From positions 4,980,390-5,044,389 of the forward strand of contig OY759263.1 in assembly GCA_963662155.1 (NCBI GenBank): 64,000 bases of DNA, read 5' to 3'. The position numbers and the translations under genes are program-made. The number at the start of each line of letters is the position of its first letter. Within the stretch, counting starts at the first letter, position 1. Source of the DNA: Lamellibrachia columna. Taxonomy: Eukaryota > Annelida > Polychaeta > Sabellida > Siboglinidae. Shown piece after piece: positions 12,973-24,545 of the stretch. The notes beneath the pieces are model-generated. The model saw only the letters and a program-made list of their open reading frames with translations, ran no database searches and was not told the DNA's origin.

Positions 12973-14040
12973 GTGCAGGGGGGTTACCTAGAGGTGTCTC
13001 AAGCAGAACAAGAGGCCACTAGCACAGATAAACCAATATCAAATCATCCGAAAAACATCTCTGAAAAAGGTTATAGATGCGTATGTTTAAATGCAAGGAG
13101 CATAGTAAATAAGAAAAACGAATTAAACATTATGGTAGAAGATATTGACCCTCACATAATTGGTATAACTGAATCATGGGCCAACATAGATATAACAGAT
13201 GCTGAATTAGGACTGACAGGATATGTAATGTTTAGGAAAGATCGAATAGGAAGAAGGGGCGGGGGAGTTATTTTATATGTTAAAGAATCTATTCAGGCTT
13301 ATGAAATAAAACTAGAAAGGGAAGCAGATTGCGATGAAGCTGGTTGGTGCAAAATTGTTTCAGGAAATTCAAAATTAACTATTGGATTAGTTTACCGAAG
13401 TCCAAACATAAACGAAGAGGACAACACAAAAATAAAAAACGCTATAAAGGAAGTTAGTAAAGGGGAATGTATCATAATGGGAGATTTTAACCATGGACAC
13501 ATACAATGGAATTCTCTAGAGAGCACAGGGATTGAGGACCAACAATTTCTATTTTTAATCCAGGATAGCTTTCTTACTCAGCACGTACTAGAACCAACCA
13601 GGGGAGAAAATGTATTAGATATAGTTTTGTCATCACAAAAAGAATTAGTGGACAATGTAAAAATATTCGAACCATTGGGTAATAGTGACCATAATCAAAT
13701 ACATTTTGACATCAATGTAAAATCAGAAAGTAAAAATAAGAAAACATACAAAAGAAACTTCCACAAAGGTAACTACAAAGATATGAGAAAATACTTAGCA
13801 AAGCTAGATTGGAATAACATTCTGATGAATAAGACCGCAATTGAATGTTGGAATATTCTAAAATATGAAATTGAGAGTATCATCGATAAATTTTTTCCCA
13901 TCCAAAAACAAGGAAAACGGTGTAGAAAGAAACACTTGTCAAAAGAGGCTATTAGAAAAATAATGCTAAAACAAACTATGTGGAGGGTTTATAGGCGTAC
14001 CAGAAAGGACGAAGACTATGCAAAATACAGAGGCACTTAA
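12973..14040 (+). CDS. LINE endonuclease domain ORF
   Basis: The N-terminal part of the LINE polyprotein is an apurinic-like endonuclease that nicks target DNA to prime reverse transcription. Visible signatures in order are LNARSI (the conserved Asn), GITESW (metal-binding Glu), GLVYRSPN, IIMGDFN (catalytic D-x-N), a PTRG then LDIVL segment, and GNSDHNQI (terminal S-D-H). All catalytic residues appear present. The frame ends at 14040, and its last codons overlap the RT frame by 23 bp, where the sequence simply continues in the next frame. One lost or gained base near 14018-14035 therefore separates what was probably one protein. No ATG lies at the marked start (GTG), so the true 5' start is unknown. 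Confidence 0.9.
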   Translation: MQGGYLEVSQAEQEATSTDKPISNHPKNISEKGYRCVCLNARSIVNKKNELNIMVEDIDPHIIGITESWANIDITDAELGLTGYVMFRKDRIGRRGGGVILYVKESIQAYEIKLEREADCDEAGWCKIVSGNSKLTIGLVYRSPNINEEDNTKIKNAIKEVSKGECIIMGDFNHGHIQWNSLESTGIEDQQFLFLIQDSFLTQHVLEPTRGENVLDIVLSSQKELVDNVKIFEPLGNSDHNQIHFDINVKSESKNKKTYKRNFHKGNYKDMRKYLAKLDWNNILMNKTAIECWNILKYEIESIIDKFFPIQKQGKRCRKKHLSKEAIRKIMLKQTMWRVYRRTRKDEDYAKYRGT

Positions 14041-15844
14041 TGCAGCTACAACTGAAATCAGACAATCTAAAAGAAGCTATGAGCAAAAACTAGAATGTAA
14101 CATAAAAAATGACAGCAAGAGTTTTTATGCATATGTCAGGAGTAAACAAAACGTACAAGACAAGGTTGGACCTCTAGAAGACAGTGCTGGAAATATAATA
14201 TCACAGGGGTTTTTAATGGCGGAAGACCTAAATGGTTACTTCAGTTCAGTGTTTACCAAAGAAGATATTAGTTCATTACCAGTTGCTGATGCTAAATTTC
14301 AGGGGGCTAAATCTGACTATTTAGGTCCGTTAGTTGTAACTCCAGAATTGGTAGCTAAGAAAATAAAGGCAATGAAGGATAACAAATCACCGGGAGTGGA
14401 TGGGATTCCTCCAAAATTACTAATGGAAACAGTAGAACAAATCAGTATACCACTTGCAAGAGTATTCAACTTGTCATTAAAAGAGGGAGTTGTTCCGTTT
14501 GAATGGAAAGAAGCAAACATCATACCATTATTTAAAAAGGGTTCGAGAAATAAGTCAGAGAATTACAGACCAGTGAGTTTAACGTCAGTGATTTGTAAAT
14601 TATTAGAAAGGTTAATTAAAGACCATATGGTGGAATTCCTCGTTAAGCATAAATTATTAAATTCATCTCAACATGGATTCCTTAAAGTGAGGTCATGCTT
14701 AACAAATATGTTATGTTTTTTGGAAGAAATCACTAAGTGGATAGACGTGGGATCGCCAGTAGATATTATCTACTTAGATTTTCAGAAAGCTTTTGACAAA
14801 GTGCCACATCAAAGATTACTACTTAAATTAAAAGCCCATGGTATCGGGGATAGCATAACTGACTGGATAGAACAATGGCTGACTGACAGAAGACAACGAG
14901 TTGTAGTAGATGGAGAAGTTTCAAATTGGAAATCGGTTTTGAGTGGGGTACCTCAAGGATCAGTATTAGGACCTATATTATTCTTAATTTATATCAATGA
15001 CTTGGAAGACAGTATAACAAGTAATGTACTGAAATTTGCGGATGACACAAAACTGTTTAGAAAGGTTAATACTGATGGTGATAAACAACATTTACAAAAC
15101 GATCTAGACAGATTAGTGAAATGGTCTGAGAAATGGCAGATGTTGTTCAATTTTGGGAAATGTAAATGCCTACATACAGGACATAGGAACTTGAATGTAA
15201 ACTATAAAATGGGAGATACTGTTCTGGGTACTACTGTAAAAGAAAAGGACTTAGGAGTTACAATAAGCGCTGATATGAAAGTTTCAGAGCAGTGTGGTAT
15301 TGCAGCTTCAAAGGGTAATCAAATTCTTGGATTGATTAGAAGAAACATAACATACAAGGGAAAAAAGTTGATTATACCTCTTTATAAAGCAATAGTTAGA
15401 CCTCATTTAGAATACTGTATACAAGCATGGAGACCATATCGTAAGAAGGATATAGATACGCTTGAACGCATACAAAGGAGAGCAACTAAAATGATTCCAG
15501 AACTGAGAGACCTTAGTTATGAAGAACGCCTGAAAGAATGTGGTTTAACAACTCTAGAGACAAGGAGGTTAAGAGGAGATCAGATTGAAGTTTTTAAGAT
15601 ATTGAATGGGTATGAAAATATTGATAGAAATATGTTTTTCTCACTCAAGAAGGATAGCAGAACTAGGGGACATGAGGTAAAATTAGTAAAGGATCAATGT
15701 AGATTGGACATCAGGAAGCACTCGTTCTCACAGAGGACAATAAATGAATGGAATAAATTGTCTACAGATTGTGTAACTGCTAGCAGGGTGAATATGTTTA
15801 AAAACAAGGTTGACACATATCTCAGGAGGGCGGGCTATAAGTAG
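14018..15844 (+). CDS. LINE reverse transcriptase ORF
   Basis: Reverse transcriptase half of the LINE, 608 codons, intact. It carries NKSPGVDGIP (RT motif 1), ENYRPVSLTS, YLDFQKAFDKV (motif A, first catalytic Asp), GVPQGSVLGP (motif B) and FADD at 15035-15046 (motif C, the F-A-D-D form of YADD). A thumb follows with LGV and a typical CR1-style C-terminal region (HLEYCIQAW, RRATKMIPELRDLSYEERL). There is no separate RNase H domain, as usual for this group. Stop at 15842-15844, then a 3' UTR of about 100 bp. Apart from the one frameshift upstream, this copy looks young. Confidence 0.95.
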   Translation: MQNTEALNAATTEIRQSKRSYEQKLECNIKNDSKSFYAYVRSKQNVQDKVGPLEDSAGNIISQGFLMAEDLNGYFSSVFTKEDISSLPVADAKFQGAKSDYLGPLVVTPELVAKKIKAMKDNKSPGVDGIPPKLLMETVEQISIPLARVFNLSLKEGVVPFEWKEANIIPLFKKGSRNKSENYRPVSLTSVICKLLERLIKDHMVEFLVKHKLLNSSQHGFLKVRSCLTNMLCFLEEITKWIDVGSPVDIIYLDFQKAFDKVPHQRLLLKLKAHGIGDSITDWIEQWLTDRRQRVVVDGEVSNWKSVLSGVPQGSVLGPILFLIYINDLEDSITSNVLKFADDTKLFRKVNTDGDKQHLQNDLDRLVKWSEKWQMLFNFGKCKCLHTGHRNLNVNYKMGDTVLGTTVKEKDLGVTISADMKVSEQCGIAASKGNQILGLIRRNITYKGKKLIIPLYKAIVRPHLEYCIQAWRPYRKKDIDTLERIQRRATKMIPELRDLSYEERLKECGLTTLETRRLRGDQIEVFKILNGYENIDRNMFFSLKKDSRTRGHEVKLVKDQCRLDIRKHSFSQRTINEWNKLSTDCVTASRVNMFKNKVDTYLRRAGYK

Positions 15845-15952
15845 ATGAACATTGTTGGACTCTCGATAAGCCAATGGCTTCCTTGTCCACTTGCCATCTG
15901 GGCCTTTGGCTTGGATGGCAAATCTTGTTAAATCTTGTTAAACTGCCAAACA

Positions 15953-18900
15953 TTTATGCTTGTTCATGTCTTTGGCACAATGCACCATTTAGCTGGCATT
16001 TAGCCATGCTTTCAAGCCAGCTGTCCTCAAAGATTCACTGCACTCTGATGGTGTAGAATGTCAAAAACATCACTGATGCCTGAGCATGTTGAAGGAAGTC
16101 CTGGTTGACTTATTCCTGGTCTAACTGGAGAGGTACCTGACAATGACTTTGGAGTCCTATAAATTGAATATATGCATGCATGTATGCATGTATGCATGTA
16201 TGTATGTATGTATGTATGTATGTATGCACATGCTATGTATGTGTAGTAAGAAGGGAAATGCAGGAAATGTCAACATATTATTATGGCAGACAAGTAATGA
16301 GGGATGTAAATAGGCTATATCAATATTATTATTTTTGAGCATCTGGTCATGTTTGTTTACCAGAGTTGTCAGTTTATATTATTTGCTTTCAATTTAAAGG
16401 GATGCTACAAAAAGGACTTAAGTACTGTGAGATTGGGTGACAGTGCCACTGTGAGATTGGGTAACAGTGCCACTGGGGTGTCTCTTTGTATTTTTCGGGA
16501 TCCAGTCTGACACATTCACTGATGTAAAGTGACCGTGTGCTGGAGGGACTCTGGGGTAAACATTCCACTGCTACAAGCAAGCTCAATTCACTTGCAACAT
16601 TTCCAACCTATCTTGTATCCACTAAGACATGCTAGCTAGTTTATACAAATGTCTTATTTAGTTATTGAAGAAATTGTCAGACAATCCATTAATTGATTTT
16701 TTACTGCATCTGGTAAAAAAAAAGTACAAAAGACTTTTCACTGATTTGAACATCAATAAACCTGATTCACACTGGGCTAAAGTACATTTTAACTGGCACT
16801 ACTACAGGGTGTGTACGTGTATAGCCAGTCCTGGCAGTTTTACTTCCTTTTGTTTATTGCATTGTGGAAAATGAAGATTCAAAGTTGCCTCTATCTCGAT
16901 ACCTTATTTTTTGGCAAGTAGCAAGAAATGTTACATTATGTTCCAGGGCCCCCTTTCCCCACCCAAAGTCTAAATCTGCATTATACATGATACATACTGG
17001 GTTGTGTAGTGAAATGGTATCTCATATTGTGACTAACACATCATTCCTGGCTGAAAGCTGTATCTAACAAAGAACATTTTCTCAAAATCTGTGTACACTC
17101 TGAAGAGATAAAATGCAGAGTATACTGGGATGTCGTCCCTGGAGATGTTTCTTTTACTGCAGAAGTAAATTAAACCAAATTGCAATGAAATCTGTATCAT
17201 ACGTTTTATTAAATTATAAGTAGAGTTATTTTGACATTAAGTGTTTTTATTTTAATGAAAGTATAACAATTTTCTCTGCTTAAATATGTTTACAGAATGC
17301 TGCGCTGTGGAAGCGTTTACTGTAATGTTCAGCTGGAAAGGGACCCACTGGTAGTTGTATTAAAAAGAAAATGAAGGGAAACTGTGTTTTCATCCGTTCA
17401 TAACTGAAGATATTGGTCTGAGATAACTCTCAGCAACATCTGTAGGTTTATTCTGATCTGTCAATGCGCAACAGTGAACAATGGTCATTGTTGCTTGCAT
17501 CATTTGTCTTTAAATGTTCTATTTGCACTCTGCTATGTGGCATTTTGAAGGATCTTAGACAGCGAGAGGCAAATATCTGTGATGACAATGCGCCAAACAC
17601 ATCCATGATATGCTGATGGATTGACATATTTCATTCATCTTGATTGGATGTCAAGAATATGGGTGCCATTTTTGCAAAGCAATGACTAGGCAATATATTA
17701 GGAAATTGGTTTGATTACAGTATTTAATAACTAAAATTGCCAATTTTGTTGTTCTGTAATTCGTCATCATATGTCTTACTTTTTTATTCTTAAAAATTGT
17801 TGGCAAAAATTGTAGTACTGCATTTAAGCCACATAGCCAATTACAGATAACATAATTAGTAATCCCAAAGGCACAACATTAATTACATTATAGAAATCAG
17901 ATATGGTTAACTTCATATCAGTGTAACATATTTTGGAATGCTAATCTGATTAAAGTAAGTTGGTTTGCAAGTGGGTTGTTGCACCGCCACCAAACTACGC
18001 CACTCGCAGTCAACACTTGAGGGCATTTACGTGTTCTTGTCAGTCGCCGATTAATGTTTCAGTACACCTGTTGGCTAAAAGCAACGTTAGTGGTTGGGTA
18101 TGGTGTCACCTACGTGCTTGCCACAGCTGCCAAGAAATAATACGACTTAACTTAACCCTCGGTGAATTTGCCCGGAATAAATCGGCCACTGCTGCACCGG
18201 GCCAGCCAGCCCGGCCTAGGCGGACAGAGTGGGTATAGATGACTGGTGGACAGGTAGGGCTTACAGGCATGTGTCAGTCAGAATCAGCGGGAGTCCTCCA
18301 CATCAGGTGGATTGGTGGGTATATTCGTAGGTGCCTTTCGGTGGTCAAGACCAGGTGTGTGTGTGGCTTGTGGGTGGGGCAACGGGTGGGGTCAGCCCGG
18401 TATTGTGCAAGTGTATGCAGGTAGCAGGGAGTTGAAGGAAGGGAATTGAGGAAGGAGGGAGTGGAAACAACAGGAGTGTGAGTAGAGACTTACATATTCC
18501 TCTTACTTCCTGGCACTGTACTATCTATGTGGTTAATGTATGTTTAAACTTTGCACATACTCGGTGCCTCTCTGGCTCTCTGCGTGTTTCCTGGCAATTT
18601 CAAGTTATTACAATTCTATGTTAATGTTAGCTGCTTCATAGAAGTTGTATTTTTGCATGTATACATGTTAATTTAAATGCATATCATGAGTTATATTTAA
18701 TATTATATAAGTGATACTAGTATTTCCTGGAAGTTTCCTGGAATTGTTGAAATACAGCCCAATGTTAAAGATGTTCGAGTAATAAACTCTAACTGGTTAA
18801 AATATTTGAAATGGTATTTACCATTCCAAGAAACCAGAACATGTCCATTCAATAGTTAAACTATACGTTGGTTGCTTAATATAATGTCAGCAACATTTCT

Positions 18901-19751
18901 ACTCTTGCAATGGTAGTTTCATGGAATTGTAGTAAACCATACACAAATGTGTAGAGACTAATTGAAATGTATTTGGTAATATCTGATTGACACACACAAA
19001 AAGCTATGAGAATGAGAGGAAGGGGCAAACAATTACATAATTGGCATCATTTCTGGAATGCTATCAAAGTCAGTCCAGGTGCACAGCCACGGCCTTGATG
19101 CATGCAAACCTAGTGACAGAACTGCACCAACCAATCGCACGCCATGACCAAATAATGTAGGGAAAAGAGGGAGGCATGTTCCTGGGGAACTACATGAGTG
19201 GGAGGGAGAATGGGGTTTGATCTTTGCTCCAGTTGATGCTGTAGACCAGCTATTGTTGGTCCAACTGTCCCAGCTGTCACATCAAATATTTACCCCATGA
19301 AATATTCATTCTGTTTTTAGTGGGTGCAGCTAGTTCTGGTTTTGTATACGTTTTTGTACCATGTACTTTTTGTACCATATTTTACAAATTTGGCAAGTTT
19401 GGAATACTTTAATTATTATTTGCTAATTAACATGTGATTATTCACAGATCTTAAGAAATCAGTCCTGTTTGGAATGAATCAATAGAACAATAGGATACTG
19501 CAACAATATATAACACTATTAAAAACACTTGTTTTTATAAAGTAGCTTTTTATGATATGTTATATTTGCATTTATTATTAATTTTTTATGATATATTTAT
19601 GCTAGGACTATTTGGACTATAGTTTAGACTATTTATTATTGGCATTGCTTTTAATATGATTAATATAATATATTTTAATACATTTATTTTTATATAATTA
19701 ACATATTTATTTTTAATATAATTAATAATATTTTAATAAGCTGTGTTTGCA
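15953..19751. other. No gene recognised; GTAT microsatellite
   Basis: Mostly unassigned. A gcatgtat/gtat tetranucleotide run sits at 16168-16228. Short ORFs show no domains. Confidence 0.6.
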
Positions 19752-19822
19752 TGTATGAAAAGCGCCTGAGAGCAATCTTGATTGATCGGGCGCTATATAA
19801 ATACTTTCATTATTTATTATTA
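19752..19822 (+). mobile_element. SINE 3' tail fragment
   Basis: The sequence aaaagcgcctgagagc followed by gggcgctatataaat and an attattattat tail is the characteristic 3' end of several animal SINE families. The tRNA-like head is not seen upstream, so this is a truncated copy. Confidence 0.5.
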
Positions 19823-20919
19823 TCATGGTACCTGCAATGATTAGTAATCCATGAACTATAATTCACCTCACATATATAAAAAAAATTCATATGAATAAAT
19901 TTAACTCTACTAAAACATGCCATTAATTATGAAGTGTTTAACCAATTAATAAAAATTATGGCATAAATGGATTAGGACAGGCTTAAATGTTGGCAGTTTG
20001 AGTCACCATTCATTAGCCTAGGCTTTTTAAGGCAATCAACTTACAATCCTAATTGTAATTGAGTTCTGTAATTGGTGTAATCGGCTTGTCTAGTCATTTA
20101 CCATCAAAGGTTATTTATAAATACACACTATCTTTTGAATAATGTGCACCCTGCCCTGATTTTGTGACCAAGACAAATCACATCACCAACCCATTAGACA
20201 CAGTGGGATTGTGTAAGAAACCTCTGTCATAAGTTTGGAATTGTTTTCCGCAGTGATGTGAAAGGTTAATAACTGACAACTGTTGTTTGTGCACCACAAA
20301 AGTAAGCTGATGCATGTTTTTTTGCAGATTGTATAAATGTTACATTTCATATTTCCCTTGTGTACTAATCTGTCAGATTGCCAGCTCTTTGTTTAGGACA
20401 TGAGTCCTCTTTCACATGAGTCCTCTTTCTGACACCTTCTGCAGGCCATTTTATAGTACACTGTCATGTCATTGCACTATTGATGCTGTAGAAAATATTT
20501 GCAAAAACTTATTTCTGCTGATCATAAACAATGAAAGGTTAGAACCTATGTATGTGCGCATGTTTGTTTGTACATAGATATGGATGTAGTAATCAGACTA
20601 GCACAATCGACTTTCTGGGCAGCCATGGGCGTATTATACTCATACAACCAATATGGTGAAGAAATGACACAGATTACTGTCTGTTGCAACCAATAAGTGA
20701 GTTAGCTTCACAATATTGGACTATTGATTTGGCAGGGTAACTGATACTAGTCAGTTTCTCCAGACAAATGACACATTCTGCAAGGAACTCACTTTATCAT
20801 GTCAACTAGACATGTTCTTTCCTGGTATTGTGCTATTCCTAGGCATCACTTTATTGTATTCCTTCTTGCTGTCCATGTTATCGCAGTCTTCCTCTCTTTA
20901 CATTTACATTTACACTAGA
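19823..20919. other. No recognised feature
   Basis: AT-rich, no domain-bearing ORF and no repeat structure beyond short homopolymers. Confidence 0.6.
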
Positions 20920-20985
20920 GGTTTTACACTGGTGGTTTTACACAGGTGGTTTTACACTGGTGGTTTTACACTGGTGGTTTTACAC
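20918..20985. repeat. 14 bp tandem repeat
   Basis: Five copies of gtggttttacactg, one with caca for cact. The open frames across it are incidental. Confidence 0.88.
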
Positions 20986-21596
20986 TGTTTTATGCATTCA
21001 ACTACATTTTCTTCAAGTGATGCCACAGATTTCATGTCTCTCGTAATTGAACTGGCAATTTACAGCTTAGTTTCTCTTACACAGCTTGCACATGCAGCTA
21101 CATAAAATGTCACAAGGTTACCCAATGAAAACAGTTGCAGTTTGGGGCCAGAGTCTCATTAAAAATTGTGTTCCTTTCCCCTAGTCCTTGGGACAAGCTG
21201 CAAGGATTAAGTAACCCTGGGATGGCTAATGGGGCAGTGGAGATTGCCTATACACACCCTCTGCTGCTAACAGCTGTATGCAGATACACAGGCATCTGCT
21301 GCAGATTAGGTGTCTGTCAACCATCAAACAACCTTTAGCCAAACTTTAATTACATTTGCTATATACACACAGAGTTCTTCTCAACTCATAGTAGTGTGCA
21401 CTTGAATGTCTGTATAGCACTGAAGATCTAAATTCAACATTGTGATACCATCATGATTCTTGCTATTTTAGCAGTGGATTTGAGATTAATGCAATACAGG
21501 TGTTGGTAATTGATGTGGGTTGTATAATTGATGAATATATTCCTATTTCTTTCTCTACTCTGTGTTTGATGTATGTATTATACAAAATGTGCAGTT

Positions 21597-22150
21597 ATTT
21601 AGTGTTAAACTGGAGGAAAAGCATAACTACAATGTTATTTAGTGTTAAACTGGGAGAATAGCATAACTACAATGTTGTTTAGTGTTAAACTGAAAGAAGA
21701 GCATAACTACAATGTTGTTTAGTGTTAAACTGGAAGAAGAGCATAACTACAATGTTATTTAGTGTTAAACTGGGAGAATAGCATAACTACAATGTTGTTT
21801 AGTGTTAAACTGAAAGAAGAGCATAACTACAATGTTATTTAGTGTTAAACTGGGGGAAGAGCATAACTACAATGTTATTTAGTGTTAAACTGGGGGAAGA
21901 GCATAACTACAATGTTGTTTAGTGTTAAACTGAAAGAAGAGCATAACTACAATGTTGTTTAGTGTTAAACTGGAAGAAGAGCATAACTACAATGTTATTT
22001 AGTGTTAAACTGGGAGAATAGCATAACTACAATGTTGTTTAGTGTTAAACTGAAAGAAGAGCATAACTACAATGTTATTTAGTGTTAAACTGGGGGAAGA
22101 GCATAACTACAATTTATTTAGTGTTAAACTGGGGGAAGAGCATAACTACA
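21597..22150. repeat. 40 bp minisatellite with 240 bp higher-order unit
   Basis: Fourteen copies of a 40 bp unit (agtgttaaactg, a purine stretch, gcataactacaatgtt). The purine stretch has distinct variants, and copies 3-8 and 9-14 carry the same order of variants. The array therefore contains a duplicated six-unit block. Confidence 0.95.
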
Positions 22151-22159
22151 GTCTAACCT

Positions 22160-23319
22160 AGTTGTCATAATTTATCATTTACTTTCTGAGTAAGTATAAT
22201 CTTTATAATGTATTATAATTAGAAAGTAACTGGCAGAATCATCATCTTGGCAGTCCATCAGAATGAAGATCATGTCAGTAGGTCGTTCACTTGTATAAAT
22301 TCTGTAACAAAGTGATAAATAAACACAGACGAGAACTGGCCTTTTTTAATTTGTGTGTTCAATTTCATAAGACATGAAGACCACTTTATTTAATATGTTT
22401 TCTTCGCCACATTCTTCTGCTTGGTTTCTTCCATAAATGTTTAATTTAGGTTCCTGTTTTTTCTACATACATGTCTTAAAAGGGAAAACAATACTTCCAA
22501 AGTTGGTCTGGTTGCTGGTCTATAAACATTTACACAACAATTTCTAATGGCCAGACCACCTGCATGTCACATGACATTAGTTGGTTAATCCAGATGGTCA
22601 CTGCGTCACTTGACTCACTTGTATACTAAATACAAAGAGAATAAATTCACTTTCTAAGATAGTCCTGATGTGTCGGTTTTGAACAAAGAAAACAACTGCT
22701 TTGTTACACACTGAATTGATGTGCCACTGGGGTGCAGGAGGCAGGGGAATGTTACTGATGATGAGTGGCAATGTGAACCATGTGACTAACCATGCAGGCA
22801 ATGGGGGGGATACAGATATTTCAGAAGCACATCTGCCCAGCTCTGTCTTGCTATTTACCTACTCTGTGACATCACCAGGGCAGCTGCCTAGGGAGGCTGC
22901 TAGGCTTACATAATTTCCTCTGATAGCCACTGCTGGTCAGACAGAGTCCCACATGCATCTGATCCTCTAAACACTGGGAGATCACTTCACAGGTAGGTGA
23001 AACTCTGGTGTAGTCAGTTCTATATCGGTATATATGTGAGATGTGCATAAACGCCCTGCACAGCACGAGATAGTATATACAACATCTGAAAATGATGTGC
23101 TCAAAACCACCGAAATATGTTTTGTGCATGCAGATAATTACACAGATAATTCCTTGTGTGGTCTTACTGTGGATATTGGTATTCTATGTTAACTATTAGA
23201 ATGTTATACTAACATGTATTATCCTTGCAGACATAGGTAAACACTTTGAGCAGACCAGCTGCTGGAATAGAATATGGCAGTGTGCAATAAGATGTGAAGT
23301 GTGCAATGTGGATTAAATT
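22160..23319. other. No recognised feature
   Basis: Unassigned sequence with no domain-bearing ORF. Confidence 0.6.
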
Positions 23320-23470
23320 AGGATGTTAGCTGGAACAGGATGTGGCAGTGTGGACTGTGGAACAGGATGCGGCAGTGTGGACTGTGGAACAGGATGTGGC
23401 AGTGTGGACTGGAATAGGATGTTGACTATGGAATAGGATGTGACAGTGTGGATTGGAATAGGATGTGGAC
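23320..23470. repeat. GTGGACTGTGGAATAGGAT satellite, segment 1
   Basis: Irregular tandem copies built from gtggactgtggaacaggatg and variants. It is cut at 23470 by a MITE and resumes at 24103 in the same phase of the unit. Confidence 0.85.
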
Positions 23471-24102
23471 CAGGGCCGGGTCCAGTTATTAACTAGCCAT
23501 TATAAATTGTTCTAACTGTAATTGTTCTAACTGTAATTGGTTACAGCAACAATGTAATAATTGTAATAGAGTTTGGTTTTGAAATGTTGTAATTGTAATT
23601 GAAATGTGTGCATCAATTACAAGCAATTACAGTATTTTTTTCTATAACAAACTACCAGAAAAAAAACTACAAAATATAAATACTCTCACACAAATTGAAA
23701 ATCAAGAGCTTAATTATAACACATGCAGGACCTGCTCATATAATCAAAGGAATATTCAGATATAACAAGTGCACCAACAAAATACCTCTGGCCTTCCTTC
23801 TAAGCAATATTTAATTTCAATCTGCCAGCAGACATTTCACACCTGGCTTCCAAAGGGTATCCAAATATGCCAAAAGGCATCACCATTAGCTAACACAATG
23901 GATTACAAGACACTAATGTATTTGTAGTACACAGAGTTCAGTTCAGTTGGCACATGCACACGCACACACACACACAGTCAGCAACATACGCTACATAATT
24001 AAGTTTAACAAATGGAATTTTTTTTTAATGTAATTGTAATTGAACTGAAAATTTTAAATTAATTGTAATTTATTTGATTGTTTTTAATTGGACCCAGTCT
24101 TG
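23471..24102. mobile_element. hAT-type MITE with 8 bp target duplication
   Basis: A 632 bp element inserted in a satellite. The left end is CAGGGCCGGGTCCAGTTA; the right end read on the other strand is CAAGACTGGGTCCAATTA, 14 of 18 matching. It is flanked on both sides by ATGTGGAC (23463-23470 and 24103-24110), the 8 bp duplication expected for hAT. The caveat is that the flank is itself repetitive. Inside are AT-rich tgtaattgtaat motifs and a short (CA)n, but no ORF, so it is non-autonomous. Confidence 0.8.
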
Positions 24103-24545
24103 ATGTGGACTGTGGAACATGATGTGACAGTGTGGACTGTGGAATAGAATGTGGACTGTGAAATATGGTGTGCTCCGTGGTACATGATGTGGTAGTGTGG
24201 AATATGGTGTGGACTGTAGAATATGATGAGGCAGTGTGGACTGTGGAACAGGGTATGCCATAAGGTAGTGTGGACTGTGGAATATGATGTGGACTTTTGA
24301 ATAGAATATGGCAGTATGGACTGTGGAACAGGACGTGGCAGTGTGGAATGTGGAACAGGGTGTGGTAGTGTGGACTGTTGAATATGATATAGACTGGAAT
24401 GGGATGTGGCAAAGTGGACTATGCCTGTGGAGCAGGATATGGACCATGGAATAGTATGTGGACTGTGGAATAGGATGTAACCGTGTGGACTGTGTAATAG
24501 GATGTGGACTGTGGAATAGGATATGATAGTATGGACTGTCAGTGA
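24103..24545. repeat. GTGGACTGTGGAATAGGAT satellite, segment 2
   Basis: Continuation of the satellite after the MITE, with many tggaatatgatgtgg variants. The minus-strand ORFs rich in His, Ser, Thr and Pro here are products of the repeat. Confidence 0.85.

Larger units (their letters stand above)
12955..15952 (+). mobile_element. CR1-like non-LTR retrotransposon (LINE)
   Basis: A LINE copy with an AP-type endonuclease ORF, a reverse transcriptase ORF and a short 3' UTR. The 3' end finishes in two copies of a 10 bp motif (aaatcttgtt, about 15928-15950), the kind of short terminal repeat recognised by CR1-group reverse transcriptases. There is no poly(A) tail. The 5' edge is uncertain; I use the first base after the in-frame stop before the endonuclease ORF. 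No target duplication could be defined. Fragments of the same family lie at 28316-29122, 29518-29581, 36988-37262 and 46708-47036. Clade placement (CR1/L2/Jockey group) rests on motif style and needs a tree. Confidence 0.92.
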
